DNA of 64,000 nucleotides from Amoebidium appalachense (taxonomy: Eukaryota; Ichthyosporea): contig CAVNZM010000001.1 of the NCBI GenBank assembly GCA_963693365.1, positions 16,244,001-16,308,000 of the forward strand. The letters run 5' to 3'. Shown here in pieces: positions 1-49,762 of the stretch (position 1 is its first letter; each line of letters starts with the position of its first letter). The notes beneath the pieces are model-generated. The model made no database searches. It saw nothing but the letters and a program-made list of their open reading frames with translations, and had not been told where the DNA came from. A program made the position numbers and the translations under genes.

Positions 1-49
<49 letters not shown>

Positions 50-158
50 CCAGTGCAATTGAGCACTGTTTATGATGCACACCGGGCGTTTGGCAAACAT
101 ACCCCTCCTGTGACAGACATCTGCTGACCCCATTAACATTGGTTGTCAATTCTTCAGA

Positions 159-9006
<8,848 letters not shown>

Positions 9007-9202
9007 AGAGATGCTTTCCGCCCCCTTTCTTTAACATCCCTCCCTTCCCCTTTTTTTGGTACTGTTTTTCCCGTAATTTTTTTTAATGTGTTCGTTCTCC
9101 GCAATGCTTTTTTTCAGCCCTCTTTTCTTTAACATGCCCCCCTGTTTAAGTGCGGTGTAGTGATGAAATGTGGTGTAGGTGAACATAAGGTGGGATTAAG
9201 AA

Positions 9203-9245
<43 letters not shown>

Positions 9246-9798
9246 GGATGGGAATATGGGTGATTTGGGTGCAGCATTTATAATATGTGTCATGAATAAT
9301 GCGTCCAAAGGAAACCGTTGTGTCTAAAGTACGAGTAGAATACAGACCCGTGGGGCCTGCTTAGGGAACATGATTCATTATAGTGTGGTGGTTTATGTAT
9401 TGCTGGTTTGCCTAGCTAATATATACTCTATTATTTTATGAGCTCGAAATATGGGTACCTGTTTAAGTTACAATCATGCGCATCATTGAAAAGTTTACAC
9501 ACTTTAAATTACAAAATACATGTGCGCACACAACTTCAGTTCTTGTCAGCCATATTGCATATTTTTTTCATGATCGGCTTGTAGTTGCATAACATGTATC
9601 CTGTACAGACACAAACAAAACCTCAATGACATGCCGTTTTTTATGAGGATAGTGTTGCGGTGAAGTCAATTGAGCGTGCGTATTTGAAATCGCGCGCACA
9701 GCTCTTGCCAGCACTAGCCAATAAAAGCATTCCAATATCAGTAGGGTCATGGTATTGAGTTCTGTGCCATGTGACTGGCTGTGTTAGGTGGTTATGTC

Positions 9799-9848
<50 letters not shown>

Positions 9849-10638
9849 ACACACGTATATACGCCTGCGCGCGCACACACACATGTACACACACACACAT
9901 GTACACACACACACACACAAGCACACGTACACGATCTAATATCATAAACACAAGCACCTCAGATCTTCATTTGCTTCCATTGCCAGCGGCCGGGAGCCCT
10001 TATGGTATGTAGTAAGTACCCCCAACTCCGGAACGCGTACGTCGACCCATAATCACTGAGTGCAGTCGCAATTTCATGCATGTTTGCACAACGGCCTGCA
10101 TCATATACATGCCGGTTTCGATATCCCACACATGTAGTCTGGCAATTTCGTGTGACATCAAAAAAGCTCAGAGCTCACATCCTCGCTGCAGATACCGTCC
10201 GCGAATAAGAACCCCCCAAAATGTGGCCCGGGGGGCGGAATCTTAGATTTTTTGGATTGTCGGGGTCAGAATCTTAATGGCGGGGGATCACCCAGTATGA
10301 TTTACTCATCCGTCCGCTAATAAGATCAGCCCAAAACTTTCCGGGGGGGCAGAATCTAAAAAAAACCCTATTTTGCCGGGGGCGAAATCTTATTGGCGGG
10401 GGTTCTTATTTGTGGACGGTATCTGTAGCATGCGTTATCTGGCGCATTCATTGTGCAGAAACTTTGAGGGGGGAATGTGCTAAGTATGTATACGGTTCCT
10501 GGACCAACATGTACAATAAATCGTTCCCCTGGCTCCACCGTGAGACTCCCCCCTGACCCGTCAAGTTCCAGCGGAGGGACAACACTTGAAAAGATGTCAA
10601 AGGAGTTTGATAGAGAGAGTCTACTGGGGAAAGAGAGA

Positions 10639-10674
<36 letters not shown>

Positions 10675-12317
10675 GCGAGCACAGGTGTGAGAGAGCTCGA
10701 GAGAGCTCGAGAGAGTCTCTGAAAGACTCAGTAGAGTCGAGAGTCATAGTGAGAATGCACGTGATTACGAGAGAAACCCAGGGAGGTATACCGAATGGAA
10801 AGGCTTTAATAATAGATACTCTGAGGAAGTCTTCGACCATGCAGAGACACTCTCAGAAAGACATATCTAGATCTTAACAGTCTGAGAGAGATCCAGAGAG
10901 CCTGAGACTTCGAGAGGAAGCTCTAGGGTGAATAGGGGCGGGGGGGGGGGGGGGGGGGGGGGGGGGGGAGGAGAGGGGGGAGGGGGGGCTGCTTGGGAAA
11001 GCCCGAGAGAGAATTCAGAGAGAAAGATCCGAGGCTCGAGAGAGAATCTGATCTAACTTACTAGTACTGGCTACGGGGGGCCTGGAGGGGGGGGGGGGGG
11101 GGGGGGGAGAATGGGTGAGAGGCCGTTCGAGAAAGGAAGAGGGAAAGTGAGAGAGAAAATGCCCGAGAGAGATCTAAAGCGAGAGACAGGCCTGAAAGGA
11201 TGGGGTGGGTTCCCGGGGCCGGGGAGGTGAGGGGGGAGGGGGGGGATGGGCAGGAGCATCGAGCCCTACACCGTACGTGGCACTGCCGGATGCTATGAAT
11301 GGTTTTGCCTATTTACAGCAATATCCTGTTTCGGACATTTCCAGATAAAGGAGAAGGTGCGCTCGAGAAATGGCATGGCCCGTACGCGTTTAGTTAACGT
11401 TAAGAACAAACGAACATGTGGAACCTGCACGAGCACTAACGTCTGTGTCACTGAGCACATGTACACAAGGGCATTACATCTTCTCTGCCAGGCAAAAAAA
11501 AACAAACAAAAAAAAACAAACCGCTTGCACAAAATAAAACAGAACGAACACTATCTTCCACACAACACGTACAAGGTTAGCGCGTTAAAATTTGGTGACA
11601 ACCTCTGGGGTGCAAAACTTGACATCAAGAGTCTACATGACATGCCATATAGATATACTGATCAAAAAGAAGAAAAAACAGAAGAAACGAGAAACTTAAA
11701 AATAAAAAACATGCGCACAACAAAACACCCTAATGGCCACACACAGCAGCCATGAACAGATATGCGGTTGATGTATGGCAATAATTGGGTTACGGTCTTG
11801 GTGCGATGCAATTGGTCGCCCACTGTAGCCGGGGTGCTGTTGTAGGTTACAGCCAATGGCGACCCAAGGCTTGAAATTGCGGCAACCAATCAGTTTTCTT
11901 TGCACGGCTATATATCGCCGAAAAGTTGTTCACTCCCTCCCAACTCACACACCTATGCATCCGACCCCCCCCCCCCCCCCCCCCCCCAAAAAAAAACACC
12001 ACCACCACCACACACACCGAAAACATGATCCCGCAGTGCCACAAAATTCTCAAGACACGAACTAGGGTTTTGTGCCAACCAATTGCGTAGACATGTACAG
12101 CCGCAACACCCATTCCACCATCCTTCGACCACATTTGTTTCTACCACCCCATAGTAGGTACACCACAACGAAGCAGGTGACTGTGTGCTCGTGGATGTCT
12201 GACACGTGTGTGTGTGTGTGTGGGTGGCGACCAAGAACGTGATGCACTGTACGAAAGGACCGACACACCAAGGACGGCAATCATTTGCTGTAACACCCCA
12301 TCACGAGGAGGTGGCGT

Positions 12318-12348
<31 letters not shown>

Positions 12349-13247
12349 TGGCGCTATATAGACTGCAGTGCACGGAAACACAAACAAGGCATGCATGGGC
12401 AAGCATATCACAAACAAACACACACACACACAATAGCAAGGAACAGCGGCTGTCAAGGAGGGGTGAATGGGAAAAGGGGAAGCAATACAATGACGAAGCT
12501 CAAAATTACGACGGCAAGGTCTCAGGCAAATAAGCCCCCCTCCCCAAAAGGAGGACACCATAAAAGAAACTTGGTATATAGTATGTGTGTGTATTTTTTT
12601 TTCTTTTTTGGGGGGGGGGGGGGGGGTGGAATATGGACGTTGCACCATGACTATCGGGCTAGCCGCACATATCTATAAGTGACTCCCTTGGCACAAACAC
12701 ACATTCACCCCACCAACCCCATACACAATCTTCAGAGAAGCTCCCACACATAAAAAATAAAAACAAAGAAAACAGAAGGTGAGAGAGAGACTGAAAGACT
12801 TTCCCCAATACACAGAAAGAAAAACACAAGTAAAGCAGCCACCCACGTGCACACGCATATGCACATTAACACCGGCCATGCAACAACGACACACAAGCAA
12901 CACCACCACGGGAGACATCATCACATACCCCAAGGCTGCCGTGTATGCATGTGTGTTTTTTGACATCAACTACAACACCAACTACAGACACGTACGTTCC
13001 CCCTCCCTCCAACATACCATATCCCCCCTCCCCCCCAAAAGCAAACACCTGCACAAACCACAAAACCCTTCTGTCCAATGGCCACCAACTCTTTGTCCCT
13101 TCCAAGGCAACCTCTCCACCACCAAGCCACCTGGGAGGGGAGAGGGGGGGGGGGGGGGAGGTTGGGGTAACAAAAGGGACAGAACCACACAGCCATGCCT
13201 GCCTGTTTCGGCAGCCGGAGAGAGTATTCTGAGAGTCTAGCCGCGGG
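9007..13247. other. Spacer between SH2 gene and eS25
   Basis: No supportable gene. It holds the 3' flank of the SH2 gene, a poly-G run (9204-9243), poly-C plus (CA)n (9800-9855), the 237-bp MITE at 10189-10425, a GA-rich tract with GAGAGCTC motifs and three poly-G runs (10639-11107), and further C/A and G runs near 11966, 12320 and 12611. An open frame at 11246-11755 is not recognisable and ends in low complexity. Confidence 0.6.
10189..10425. mobile_element. 237-bp MITE with about 28-bp terminal inverted repeats
   Basis: The left end reads CAGATACCGTCCGCGAATAA and continues GAACCCCC. The right end, reverse-complemented, reads CAGATACCGTCCACAAATAA and continues GAACCCCC. Only two mismatches occur over these 28 bases. 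The interior has no coding capacity and contains degenerate internal copies of the end motif, for example CCGTCCGCTAATAAGA near 10311. It lies between the SH2 gene and eS25. The target-site duplication is unclear (TGCA/TGTA is possible). Confidence 0.8.
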
Positions 13248-13253
13248 TTTATT
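13248..13253 (-). terminator. Poly(A) signal AATAAA of eS25
   Basis: On the minus strand AATAAA lies about 52 nt after the eS25 stop codon, a normal distance for a short ribosomal protein 3' UTR. Confidence 0.6.
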
Positions 13254-13305
13254 GCACGCCAGACCGTAACATTCGCAACATTCACGTATGGATGCACAGT
13301 GCGAT

Positions 13306-14366
13306 TTACTCGTCGTCCTTGCTGCCGGCAACGTTGCGGGTGTAGATGATCTGGCTGTGGTGGAGAACCACGGGCTTGATCAGACCCTTGGAGGCCATCT
13401 CGCGGAGGGCGGCGCGGGCAAGGGAGCCACCGAGCTTCAAACGCTCAGACACCACAGCGGGAGTGATGAGCTTGTAGGTGGGCACCTGTGTGTGTGTGTT
13501 TGTGAGTGTGGGCATGTATGTATGTGCATGTTATGTACGTAATACGAGTGTGTGCACACGTGTTTGTATATGGAATGTGCTGTACGCTAATGGAACATGT
13601 ATAAGTGAGAGTGAGTGCATATTGCTTGCTTGTAGTGCAAGAGTAATGCAAGAACGGAAAAGGAACGCAGTGAAAAGAACGGGTAGCGTGGCGAGGTGCC
13701 GCCGTGCAAATACAGTGCAGTGATGATCTTCGTGCAAGTGTTAAGAAGCACGGGTACGTGAATGTGCACGCATGTGTAAGCGCGGTCGTACGTGTATGTG
13801 GACGTGTGTGTGCAGTTGACGTGTGTGTAAGGTGTGTTGGAGGGAGTGTTGCAAAGAAAGGAAAATAGTAAGTAAATGTGTACGTCGCTCCGGCTGGCCT
13901 CGTCTGTACTGCGCTGTACGCCTTGCACATTCGTTCCATCCTGGCACTCTCTCTTGCTGCAAACTAAAACCGTGTATGCCCATAAACCAAGAACTGAAAT
14001 ACCCTACCCAAATAAACGTCACCCTAAACCGAACGTCTCTCTAACGGTCATTCACGGTCCCAAATAACCCTACACTACGCCGCCGCCCTGCCGTTCCTCT
14101 AAGCTTCTTATAGTTCCAACAGACATCGACAAGTTTACATCTCTCCTCCACCATCCGACATCCCATGTTTCCATGTTTTCCCGTTCAGCCTCCAAGCAGG
14201 CACCGACCTCCTTGTTGAACTTCTCAAGGGTGGCCTTGTCGAACAGCACCAAGTTGTTCAGCTTGTCGCGAACCTTGCCCTTGGACCACTTCTTCTTCTT
14301 GGCCTTGCCACCGGCCGCGGCAGCCTTGGCAATCTGCTCCTTTGTCTTCTTCTCCTTGGGAGGCAT
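13306..14366 (-). CDS. RPS25: 40S ribosomal protein eS25
   Basis: Two exons on the minus strand: 14366-14208 and 13485-13306 (stop TAA), giving 112 residues, normal for the family. The N-terminus is [11 protein letters not shown] followed by a Lys/Ala-rich basic stretch. The conserved core follows: [22 protein letters not shown], then after the splice [16 protein letters not shown] and [20 protein letters not shown], ending in an acidic KDDE tail. The 722-bp intron has a GTCGGT donor and a (CA)n-CAG acceptor. eS25 is a small-subunit protein near the ribosomal E site; this is family knowledge. The gene is divergent from eL42, and an AATAAA signal lies just after the stop. Confidence 0.97.
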
Positions 14367-14740
14367 CTTCGCAGATGAGAGCTTTTCTGTGCACACGTGA
14401 TGCACTGAAGAAAGGAATCGCTCTGGGCTCCCGTGTGTGTTTTGAGCGGCCCGGCCTGGGCGGCGGCCCGGCACAGAGTCCATGTACAACGACTACCGGA
14501 CTGGTTGGTATTTCATCGCCGCCCGGATCTGGAGCCGATCTAGCATCTGTCCTGCAGCCAATAAGATGTTATCTAGATCTAACCTTATCAGATAGACCTA
14601 AAATAGCTAAGCATAGCGTGATATGATTGGATGTAACAATTGGCTCTCCGGCAGCAGCAAGCTGAACGGCGGCTGTGCTGTACAAACGTGAACGGCAGCT
14701 CAGTTTGTCTTTCTCTCCGGCCCCACGGTCCACCAGCAAA
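14367..14740. promoter_or_regulatory. Shared divergent promoter region of eS25 and eL42
   Basis: 374 bp separate the two start codons of divergent ribosomal protein genes, so both promoters must lie here. The eL42 side ends in a pyrimidine-rich leader (14707-14717, TCTTTCTCTCC). No microsatellite or poly-C run occurs, unlike almost every other spacer. The stretch includes the AT-rich segment TTATCTAGATCTAACC near 14570. No TATA box was clear. Confidence 0.6.
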
Positions 14741-15616
14741 ATGGTTAGTCTCCATCCCAGAAAATCGGCTAGAATTTAGTAGCATCCAGGCGCTAGGGGC
14801 CACATCTGAACACATAAGCACTTCTTATACCGTACAAACTTTACAGGAAAATGCTGGACGGATGCTTTTGGATATTGGAGGGGATACTCGTTGGGAAGAG
14901 TATGTGGACAAGTTCACGAGCATCAAACATGACACATGTTGAGACATGTTGATGGAAGCGAGATCCCTGGTTGGCATGGGGGGGGAGACGCAGCACCATG
15001 TGTGCCCAGAGGGGCTAAGACGCCAGTTGCTTTTTATGCCTCGGTCCAGACGGAAATCACAGAGCCTTTTCAATGTTCACACACAGTCCGACTCCCTGCA
15101 AGCACAGCTGGTGTCTGTCTTAGGGGATTAATTCGGCAAGCATATGCAGTCGGAGAGTCCTTGCAACAGATTTATTTTTTAGGCTGGACAGACGATCGGT
15201 GGAAACGCATACAACTCTTAACCGTGCCTCTTTCCGCAATATCCAGTTAAGTTCGGAGAACATGCACATACAAGTTGCGTCGACACACATCACAGTATGT
15301 AGGGAGATTTACGGGATAAGTGACACCGACCGGTAGCTGCGTTGCCCTGGGGTGTGAAATTGTGGAGAAAGGAGGGTGGGTAACACCTTGGTTCATGTGT
15401 GAGGGTGGCCACTGATGACGGTGGGGGCTGTAGGTGAACATTCCGAAGACACGGAAGACCTTCTGCCCGTCGGCCAAGTGCCGTAAGCACCAGCTTTTCA
15501 AGGTGTCGCAGTATAAGGCCGGCAAGGCTTCCCTGTACGCTCAGGGTAAGCGCCGTTACGACAGGAAGCAGTCTGGTTTCGGTGGCCAGACCAAGCCCAT
15601 CTTCCACAAGAAGGTA

Positions 15617-15660
<44 letters not shown>

Positions 15661-17947
15661 GCAGGAACAGGCAGGTGCAGCTGACGGAGGAGGGGCCTTG
15701 CCGACTTTGTACCAACCACCTGCACCATCTGTATGCCAGGACTGTATTTTTGGGGAACATAATCTTGCGGCGGGCAGCGTGTAGTACGGTTCCTCTTCTT
15801 CTCTTGCACTGAGTCGAGAGTATCTGATCTTACACGCTGAGTGAAGTTCGGCTTTTTCTGAGAGACCATTAGTGGATTGCGCAATCAAGCTGGTTTGGAG
15901 AATGCAGTCAGCAGTTCTAGTAGTAGTTATATAGGCACGGTCGACAAGGTCGGCTACAAACGGCTGACGTTGCTCGTTTCGGAGGACAAATAGCTAGAAC
16001 CGACGAGATTAGTAGGGATGCACATAGCTAGGCAAATTCATTGTAACCACGGCTACTCGTTTTCGATTGTACTGTGCCCGGCAGGCATCCTTACCGCCTC
16101 AGTATTTCTGTTATCCGGACATGGATCGTGGTGTTTCTCAGTTATGCCAGCAAACATCCATTTATCTTCCTGCGGCTACTGTCTAAGAGTATTGCTCTGC
16201 AGGAACATTTTCAGCATATGTGGGGGACATTCCTGTGTGCTGTTTCGTGTTTTCGAGTAAATGTGAGGGGATGCTATTATGCATTGTGCATCTGTGTATT
16301 CCTATTGTTTTGGTCTGACTGGCAGGCCCGTGGTCAGTTTAACTGCTTGTGTCATGGTGTGCTCACATGCGTATGCATACCCCTGTTTGTGAGTGAATGT
16401 GGGCATAATCTATGGGATACCATGGAGAGAAACTGAGGGAGAGAGGCTTGGGGAAGTGGATAGTATCGAAGTTCGGTAGTATTCTCTGTCGCACTTGTTG
16501 ATGTGTGCTCCAGTTTACCTCATCTACATGCCCCTTTGCTTCAGTTCCAAAGAGAGACTGTTTTGAGTCAGTTGTATGTGTGTTGCTGTTACTTTCTTTA
16601 GGTTCCTTACTTGACTTTCCTCCGACCATCTTGTCCCTTGAAACAAACCTCTACCGCTTGGCGCTTTTTTCGGGCTTGCTGGCATGAATGGGAATCCTTT
16701 AAGTGGTGATCGAGAACCCTTCTAGTGGGTACATAGTGAATGGAAATGGTTTTGTTGCACGTCGGTCCTTGTACGTTTTTCTGCCATGCTGTTGCCGTAC
16801 ATCTCTTCTCTCCTCCCTCCCTTTGCGTTTGTGGAGGACGAACTCCGCCCATGTTGCCTGCTTTGTTTGTTCTGTGTGGCACTCGACCCTTCTGTTGCTC
16901 GTTGTGGTTGCATACTTTTATCGTACGCGTCTAACCTCCGACTCGCATCCATTCCCACACCACCATATCTGAAATTAGAGGAGTGCGTGTCTCTGTACCG
17001 TCTTGTTCAGTCGCTTTGCTGTGAACTAATACTGAAACCTCCCTTCCAACACAAAAAGGACAGGTTATTTTTCGTTTATATGTTCAAATAATATGTTCAC
17101 ACCCGTGTGGTCTTTGCAAGCATACAATCACCTGGTACCGTGTGTGTGTGGTGTTGCTCTTTATATTTTGAAACATGCTTCATGTCAGCGGCGCACCAGC
17201 ACACATACACACACACACTTTCCTCGATACATTTTCTGTGTTATCTGCAGAATCTGTATAGTGTTGTCCATAGCGAATGTGTACGTCGTCCATGTAGCAC
17301 CCTTATCACTGCCCCCCCCCCCCCCCCCCCCCCCCCTCCCCTCTCTGCTGATGTTGCATACTTGAATGTTTGTCTCTGCCTGTGTCCTGCACCATGCTTC
17401 TCATCGTGTATGTGTACTTCGTGCCGTGTACCGCATTCAACCCCCAAGACGGGTGACCTACTCATGTTCAAGTGAAACAGTATCTGAGTTGGGTTTCGTT
17501 AACGAGGGGAATAGGTCGAAACTCGGGTACTGTGGATGACGTGGGCCCCCCCTGAGGATGGGCTCTGCTTATTATGCATACTCTTTATGTATGGCTTGCA
17601 TTCTGCATCGTGTTATCCGTTTGTTCTTGTGTACTTCGTACTTTTTGACGCATTCAAAACCCCCCCCCCCCCCCCCCCCCCTCTTCTACACATACCTGCA
17701 CACCTCTCAGCTGCACTCCCTTGTATACTTCTCACCTCTCGTCTGTGAGCTTCACTGCCATGGTACGTGTTTTCCGTATCACGGCAACTGACGTGCTTGC
17801 CACGCACAGGCCAAGACCACCAAGAAGATCTCGCTGCGCCTGGAGTGCTCCTCCTGCAAGCAGAAGAAGCAGATCAAGATCAAGCGCTGCAAGCACTTCG
17901 AGCTTGGCGGTGACAAGAAGCGCAAGGGTGTTGCCATCAACTTCTAA
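14741..17947 (+). CDS. RPL36A: 60S ribosomal protein eL42 (L36a/L44)
   Basis: Exons: 14741-14743 (only the start codon ATG, then donor GTTAGT), 15434-15613, 17810-17947 (stop TAA 17945-17947). This gives 106 residues, exactly the usual family length. The sequence reads [43 protein letters not shown], then [13 protein letters not shown] and [16 protein letters not shown]. The zinc-ribbon cysteines (C12, C17 and the later ECSSC pair) are present. Pro56 in GGQTKP, the residue linked to cycloheximide sensitivity in fungi, is retained. The 5' leader around 14701-14720 is pyrimidine-rich, as in ribosomal protein genes. Intron 1 separates Met1 from the rest; intron 2 is 2.2 kb and carries two copies of the dispersed repeat. 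The gene is head to head with eS25. Confidence 0.97.
17346..17445 (+). repeat. Dispersed repeat, subfamily B, 3' fragment
   Basis: Begins GCTGATGTTGCATACTTGAA after a poly-C run and ends GCATTCAACCCCC. eL42 intron 2. Confidence 0.9.
17446..17681 (+). repeat. Dispersed repeat, subfamily A
   Basis: AAGACGGGTGACCTACTCAT through GACGCATTCAAAA and a poly-C tail; directly joined to the B fragment. eL42 intron 2. Confidence 0.9.
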
Positions 17948-19630
17948 GCGCACCAGTAAACAGCCCTGCACGCTGCCTTGGCGCAGTGCTGCAGACAAGC
18001 AACACGCCGTTTCTCGCCTCCAAAACCTCTCTATGGGTTTGCACACACACACCACACGAGCTTCTTATACTTGCTGTCTGTCTGTCTTGCTCCTTTCCTA
18101 TGTCGTCTTCATGCCTACTTCACTTCTGCCTTGCGCACACTACACTCAACAAAGCCATTCTCCTTAATTGCTTCTTGCTCTCCTGTGCACATTTTTCTGC
18201 TTTCCCAACACCCCATTCTTGCTGTGCAAATCGAACGTCATCATCATCGAACACTTGTGCTTCTCTTATGCCTCCCTCCGGTAGACAATTAGCAGGGGCA
18301 GCTTCACCGTGCTGTCCGTGTTATTATCACGGAGGATAGTGTCCCAGTGCATCTTTACAGGCCCGCCTTCTATGGTGGCGGGTCTGCTAAAGCCCTGGGA
18401 ACAGCTCTTAACAATGATTACTTGTTGTTCTGTGTTTGTAGAACCCTACTTCATTATGCGTTTTGAGCATGATGTGTTTCTGTTGGTGTGGTGTTTGTTT
18501 TTTGTATGCCGAAGTGCTGTCATACTTCAATCGATGCACCGTTTGTTGGTTGCTGAGTGTCTCCGACTGCAGCCTCATGGTTCGGAGGGACCCGTTCTGC
18601 TTGACTTGCATGGTGAATTTCGTGAGGCATTGCAGGGTGTTTGTGTGGAATAAACATGTTTGCACCAAAAAGGGTTTCCTTGTGCGCGAGTTCATTGCAC
18701 AAGGTGTTATTGTAGTATGCACTGCATGTCAGTCTCTGAGTGATGCACTGAGATGACACCCCCGTTCAGTTCACAATGGTTTATAATTTTGTAGCAACGG
18801 TATTCAAGCAAGGCAGGGTCAAGCGGGGGATGGCACACGTCAAACAGCACAGGGCTATCTCCAACAGGCACACCCTAACATACACACGCACACAAACTGG
18901 CTGAGGCACCACACTTGTTCTATACGACGAGGTTTTTGTAACGGCTGCTGTAATCACGGAATCCAGCCACAAACTTGCACGTTGTACACTCGTTACTGGT
19001 TGGCTTTATCCCGCGGCTACTGTAGGATTTACGCCGGAAAAAGTGAGAAAGCAGCTATGTAATATTTATTACAATAGCTGATCTCATGCAGTGGCTCACT
19101 GCGGCTAAACGGGGGCGCACCTTTCAGTGAAGACGAAAAGCATTTCGTGGGCATGTTTCAAAGCTTGTGTATCTGCCTACCCAACGTTGACAACTCCGTG
19201 CCCTTCCTTTCAAGCAAATCATACCCGGTGACCTCCCAATAGTCTTGGTCCTAGTTAGGAGAACTCAGTTGGGGGGGGTCCGACGTGGAGGTAATTGGGA
19301 GGTAATCATACCCGGTGACCTCTCAATAGTCTTGGTCCTAGTTAGGAGAACTCCTACGTTGTACACAGGCGCGCAAACACCTAGTTTTGCTGGATCTGTC
19401 CGGATTCCCAGCACCTTTTTTATTCGGTGGTAACTAGCGCACCTACATACACCACAACGGCGTCGCAGTGGTGCGAATCACTTGGGGTGCACGAGCTCTG
19501 GATCACCTTCTATAGCCCATTTTGAGACTGTCGTTTCGTTTTTATTGAATAAACGGGGTGGTCGCGTGTGTTTTATCGCTTTCCACACTTTTGTTGCTTA
19601 GCGGCAGTAGTTGCCCCGATTATTTCCACC
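17948..19630. other. 3' flank of eL42 and 5' flank of the CE13 esterase gene
   Basis: No convincing coding sequence. An AGTAAA variant lies 8 nt after the eL42 stop and AATAAA occurs at about 18650. The 50-bp direct repeat at 19216-19353 sits 280-415 bp before the esterase start codon. Base composition is ordinary, with no long homopolymer. Confidence 0.5.
19216..19353. repeat. 50-bp direct repeat upstream of esterase gene
   Basis: AATCATACCCGGTGACCTC, then CAATAGTCTTGGTCCTAGTT and AGGAGAACTC, occurs at 19216-19265 and 19304-19353 with one change (CTCCC/CTCTC). It lies 280-415 bp before the start codon. Confidence 0.9.
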
Positions 19631-29758
<10,128 letters not shown>

Positions 29759-30702
29759 GCGGAAGTATGAACACGCACAGACCTTAATGGGGAATTCGTG
29801 AGAGTACAGTAAGGGCAAGGTCACTTAAGATGGGTACTTTACTCACAGCCAATTAGATATTTAGATAAGTAAAAGGTATGCAAATCGGCTATAGCGCTAG
29901 GTATACCAGCCTTTTGATAATTTTCATAATGTAAGGTCTAGATGAATTTATATCTTTAGTCCTTAGTCGGTCGGGTTGGCAGCACCTTGAAATAGGCGTT
30001 ATAGGGGTTGATGTACTTCAAATCTTCACCCTCCATAATCATATATAGATATAAGCACTCGTTCTGTGTCTGTACTATGAGCTGCCTATTGGCAATTAAA
30101 ATACTATTAGAACACAACGTGTTGTCCATAGCTAGACATTTTATTTCAGGTGGAATACCGTGGGCCGGCACATTTTTGGGAAAGTTTGCACTATGTAGTG
30201 TTGTGAAATAAATTAGTTTGCTAAATGTGGTAGGCGAGTGTGGCTATTGTGCATGTGGTAAAGAAAGCTTAAGGCTGAATATATTTGGATGTAAAAGCCA
30301 TAGTGGAATGTAAAGGGCGTGACTAACATATTGAGTTGTGTGCGTATACGTACTCGTGTTGTACGTATTAATATTACTAATGACTCATACAAAGAAAAAC
30401 AAACATCACATGAATTGAGAACTTATACTTCAGCGATTCCACTGCTCACAGTTTTGAAAATCATGGCCACACATGCACACACACACACACGTCGACACAC
30501 ACACACACACGAACACACACACACCGTGTGTCCGTGACATGTAATTGCAAACCCTTTGCTTGCTTAATGCATCTTTATGTATTGTAAGTGAGTGCAGGTC
30601 AACTGACGTGCCTGGGAATTAGAAGACAATTATATATATCCGACTTGTGTACAACAGTTCATAATATGCAAATTGAATGCGCAAGCTTACTTTTCTCTCT
30701 AG

Positions 30703-30740
<38 letters not shown>

Positions 30741-30743
30741 CAA

Positions 30744-30819
<76 letters not shown>

Positions 30820-30997
30820 GAGGGGGAGCCGCACACGAGTGCACACATGTGGAGGGAGAGAAGGGGGAGGGGCAGGGGGAGGGTGGAGGGAAGGGGAGAA
30901 CAGAAAATACATGGGTGATGTGCGTGCGTGCATGCGCGGTGGTGGTGGTGGCGGTAGTGGTGGTTGGGTGGGTGGGTGGGTGGGTGGGTGGGTGGGT

Positions 30998-31035
<38 letters not shown>

Positions 31036-31484
31036 GGGTTGCATGATCGAGACATCATACGTCATACGACTGGGAAACTATCGCTTACCGAGTGATATGT
31101 TTCGTGCAGATATCTTCCCTTTACTTGTACAGCCACAAGTTTGCGAGTTTTTTTTTTTTTTTTTTGCTTCGTTCTACCATTCGAAATCTCGGAATACGTT
31201 TTAACAAAGGGATAAACAAAACCAATAGCAATAAAGGATTCTGCTACAAATTCTATTATCCAACAAAAGGGAAGATGTATGTGCACACACAGATACGTAA
31301 TTTCAACCCAATCACATACCTCATTTGCAAATGTGAAAGCGTTCATATAGATGTGCCTTATGATTCAGACACCGTACAGAAACCATCTCACACATCACAA
31401 CTCCATTTCATTCATGCAAAAATCTCAATAACTATTCACACACACACACACACACCCTATCTACACAAGAAAACACAACAAAAA
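29759..31484. other. Convergent spacer between esterase gene and BRSK-like gene
   Basis: This is the tail-to-tail spacer of two genes. AATAAA occurs near 30207 on the + strand, about 450 nt after the esterase stop. (CA)n lies near 30475-30525. At 30702-30818 a poly-C, poly-A and poly-G run follow one another almost without a break, and another long poly-G lies at 31000-31034. A 71-codon minus frame at 29956-30171 could not be linked to either gene. Confidence 0.5.

Positions 31485-49762
<18,278 letters not shown>

Noticed and set aside
11246-11755. 169-codon + frame
   Set aside because: No recognisable domain, ends in Lys/Asn/Thr low complexity, lies in a repeat-rich spacer with no splice support.
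29956-30171. 71-codon minus frame, considered as last exon of the BRSK-like gene
   Set aside because: The kinase already ends in phase at 31485 with sequence matching the BRSK C-terminus.
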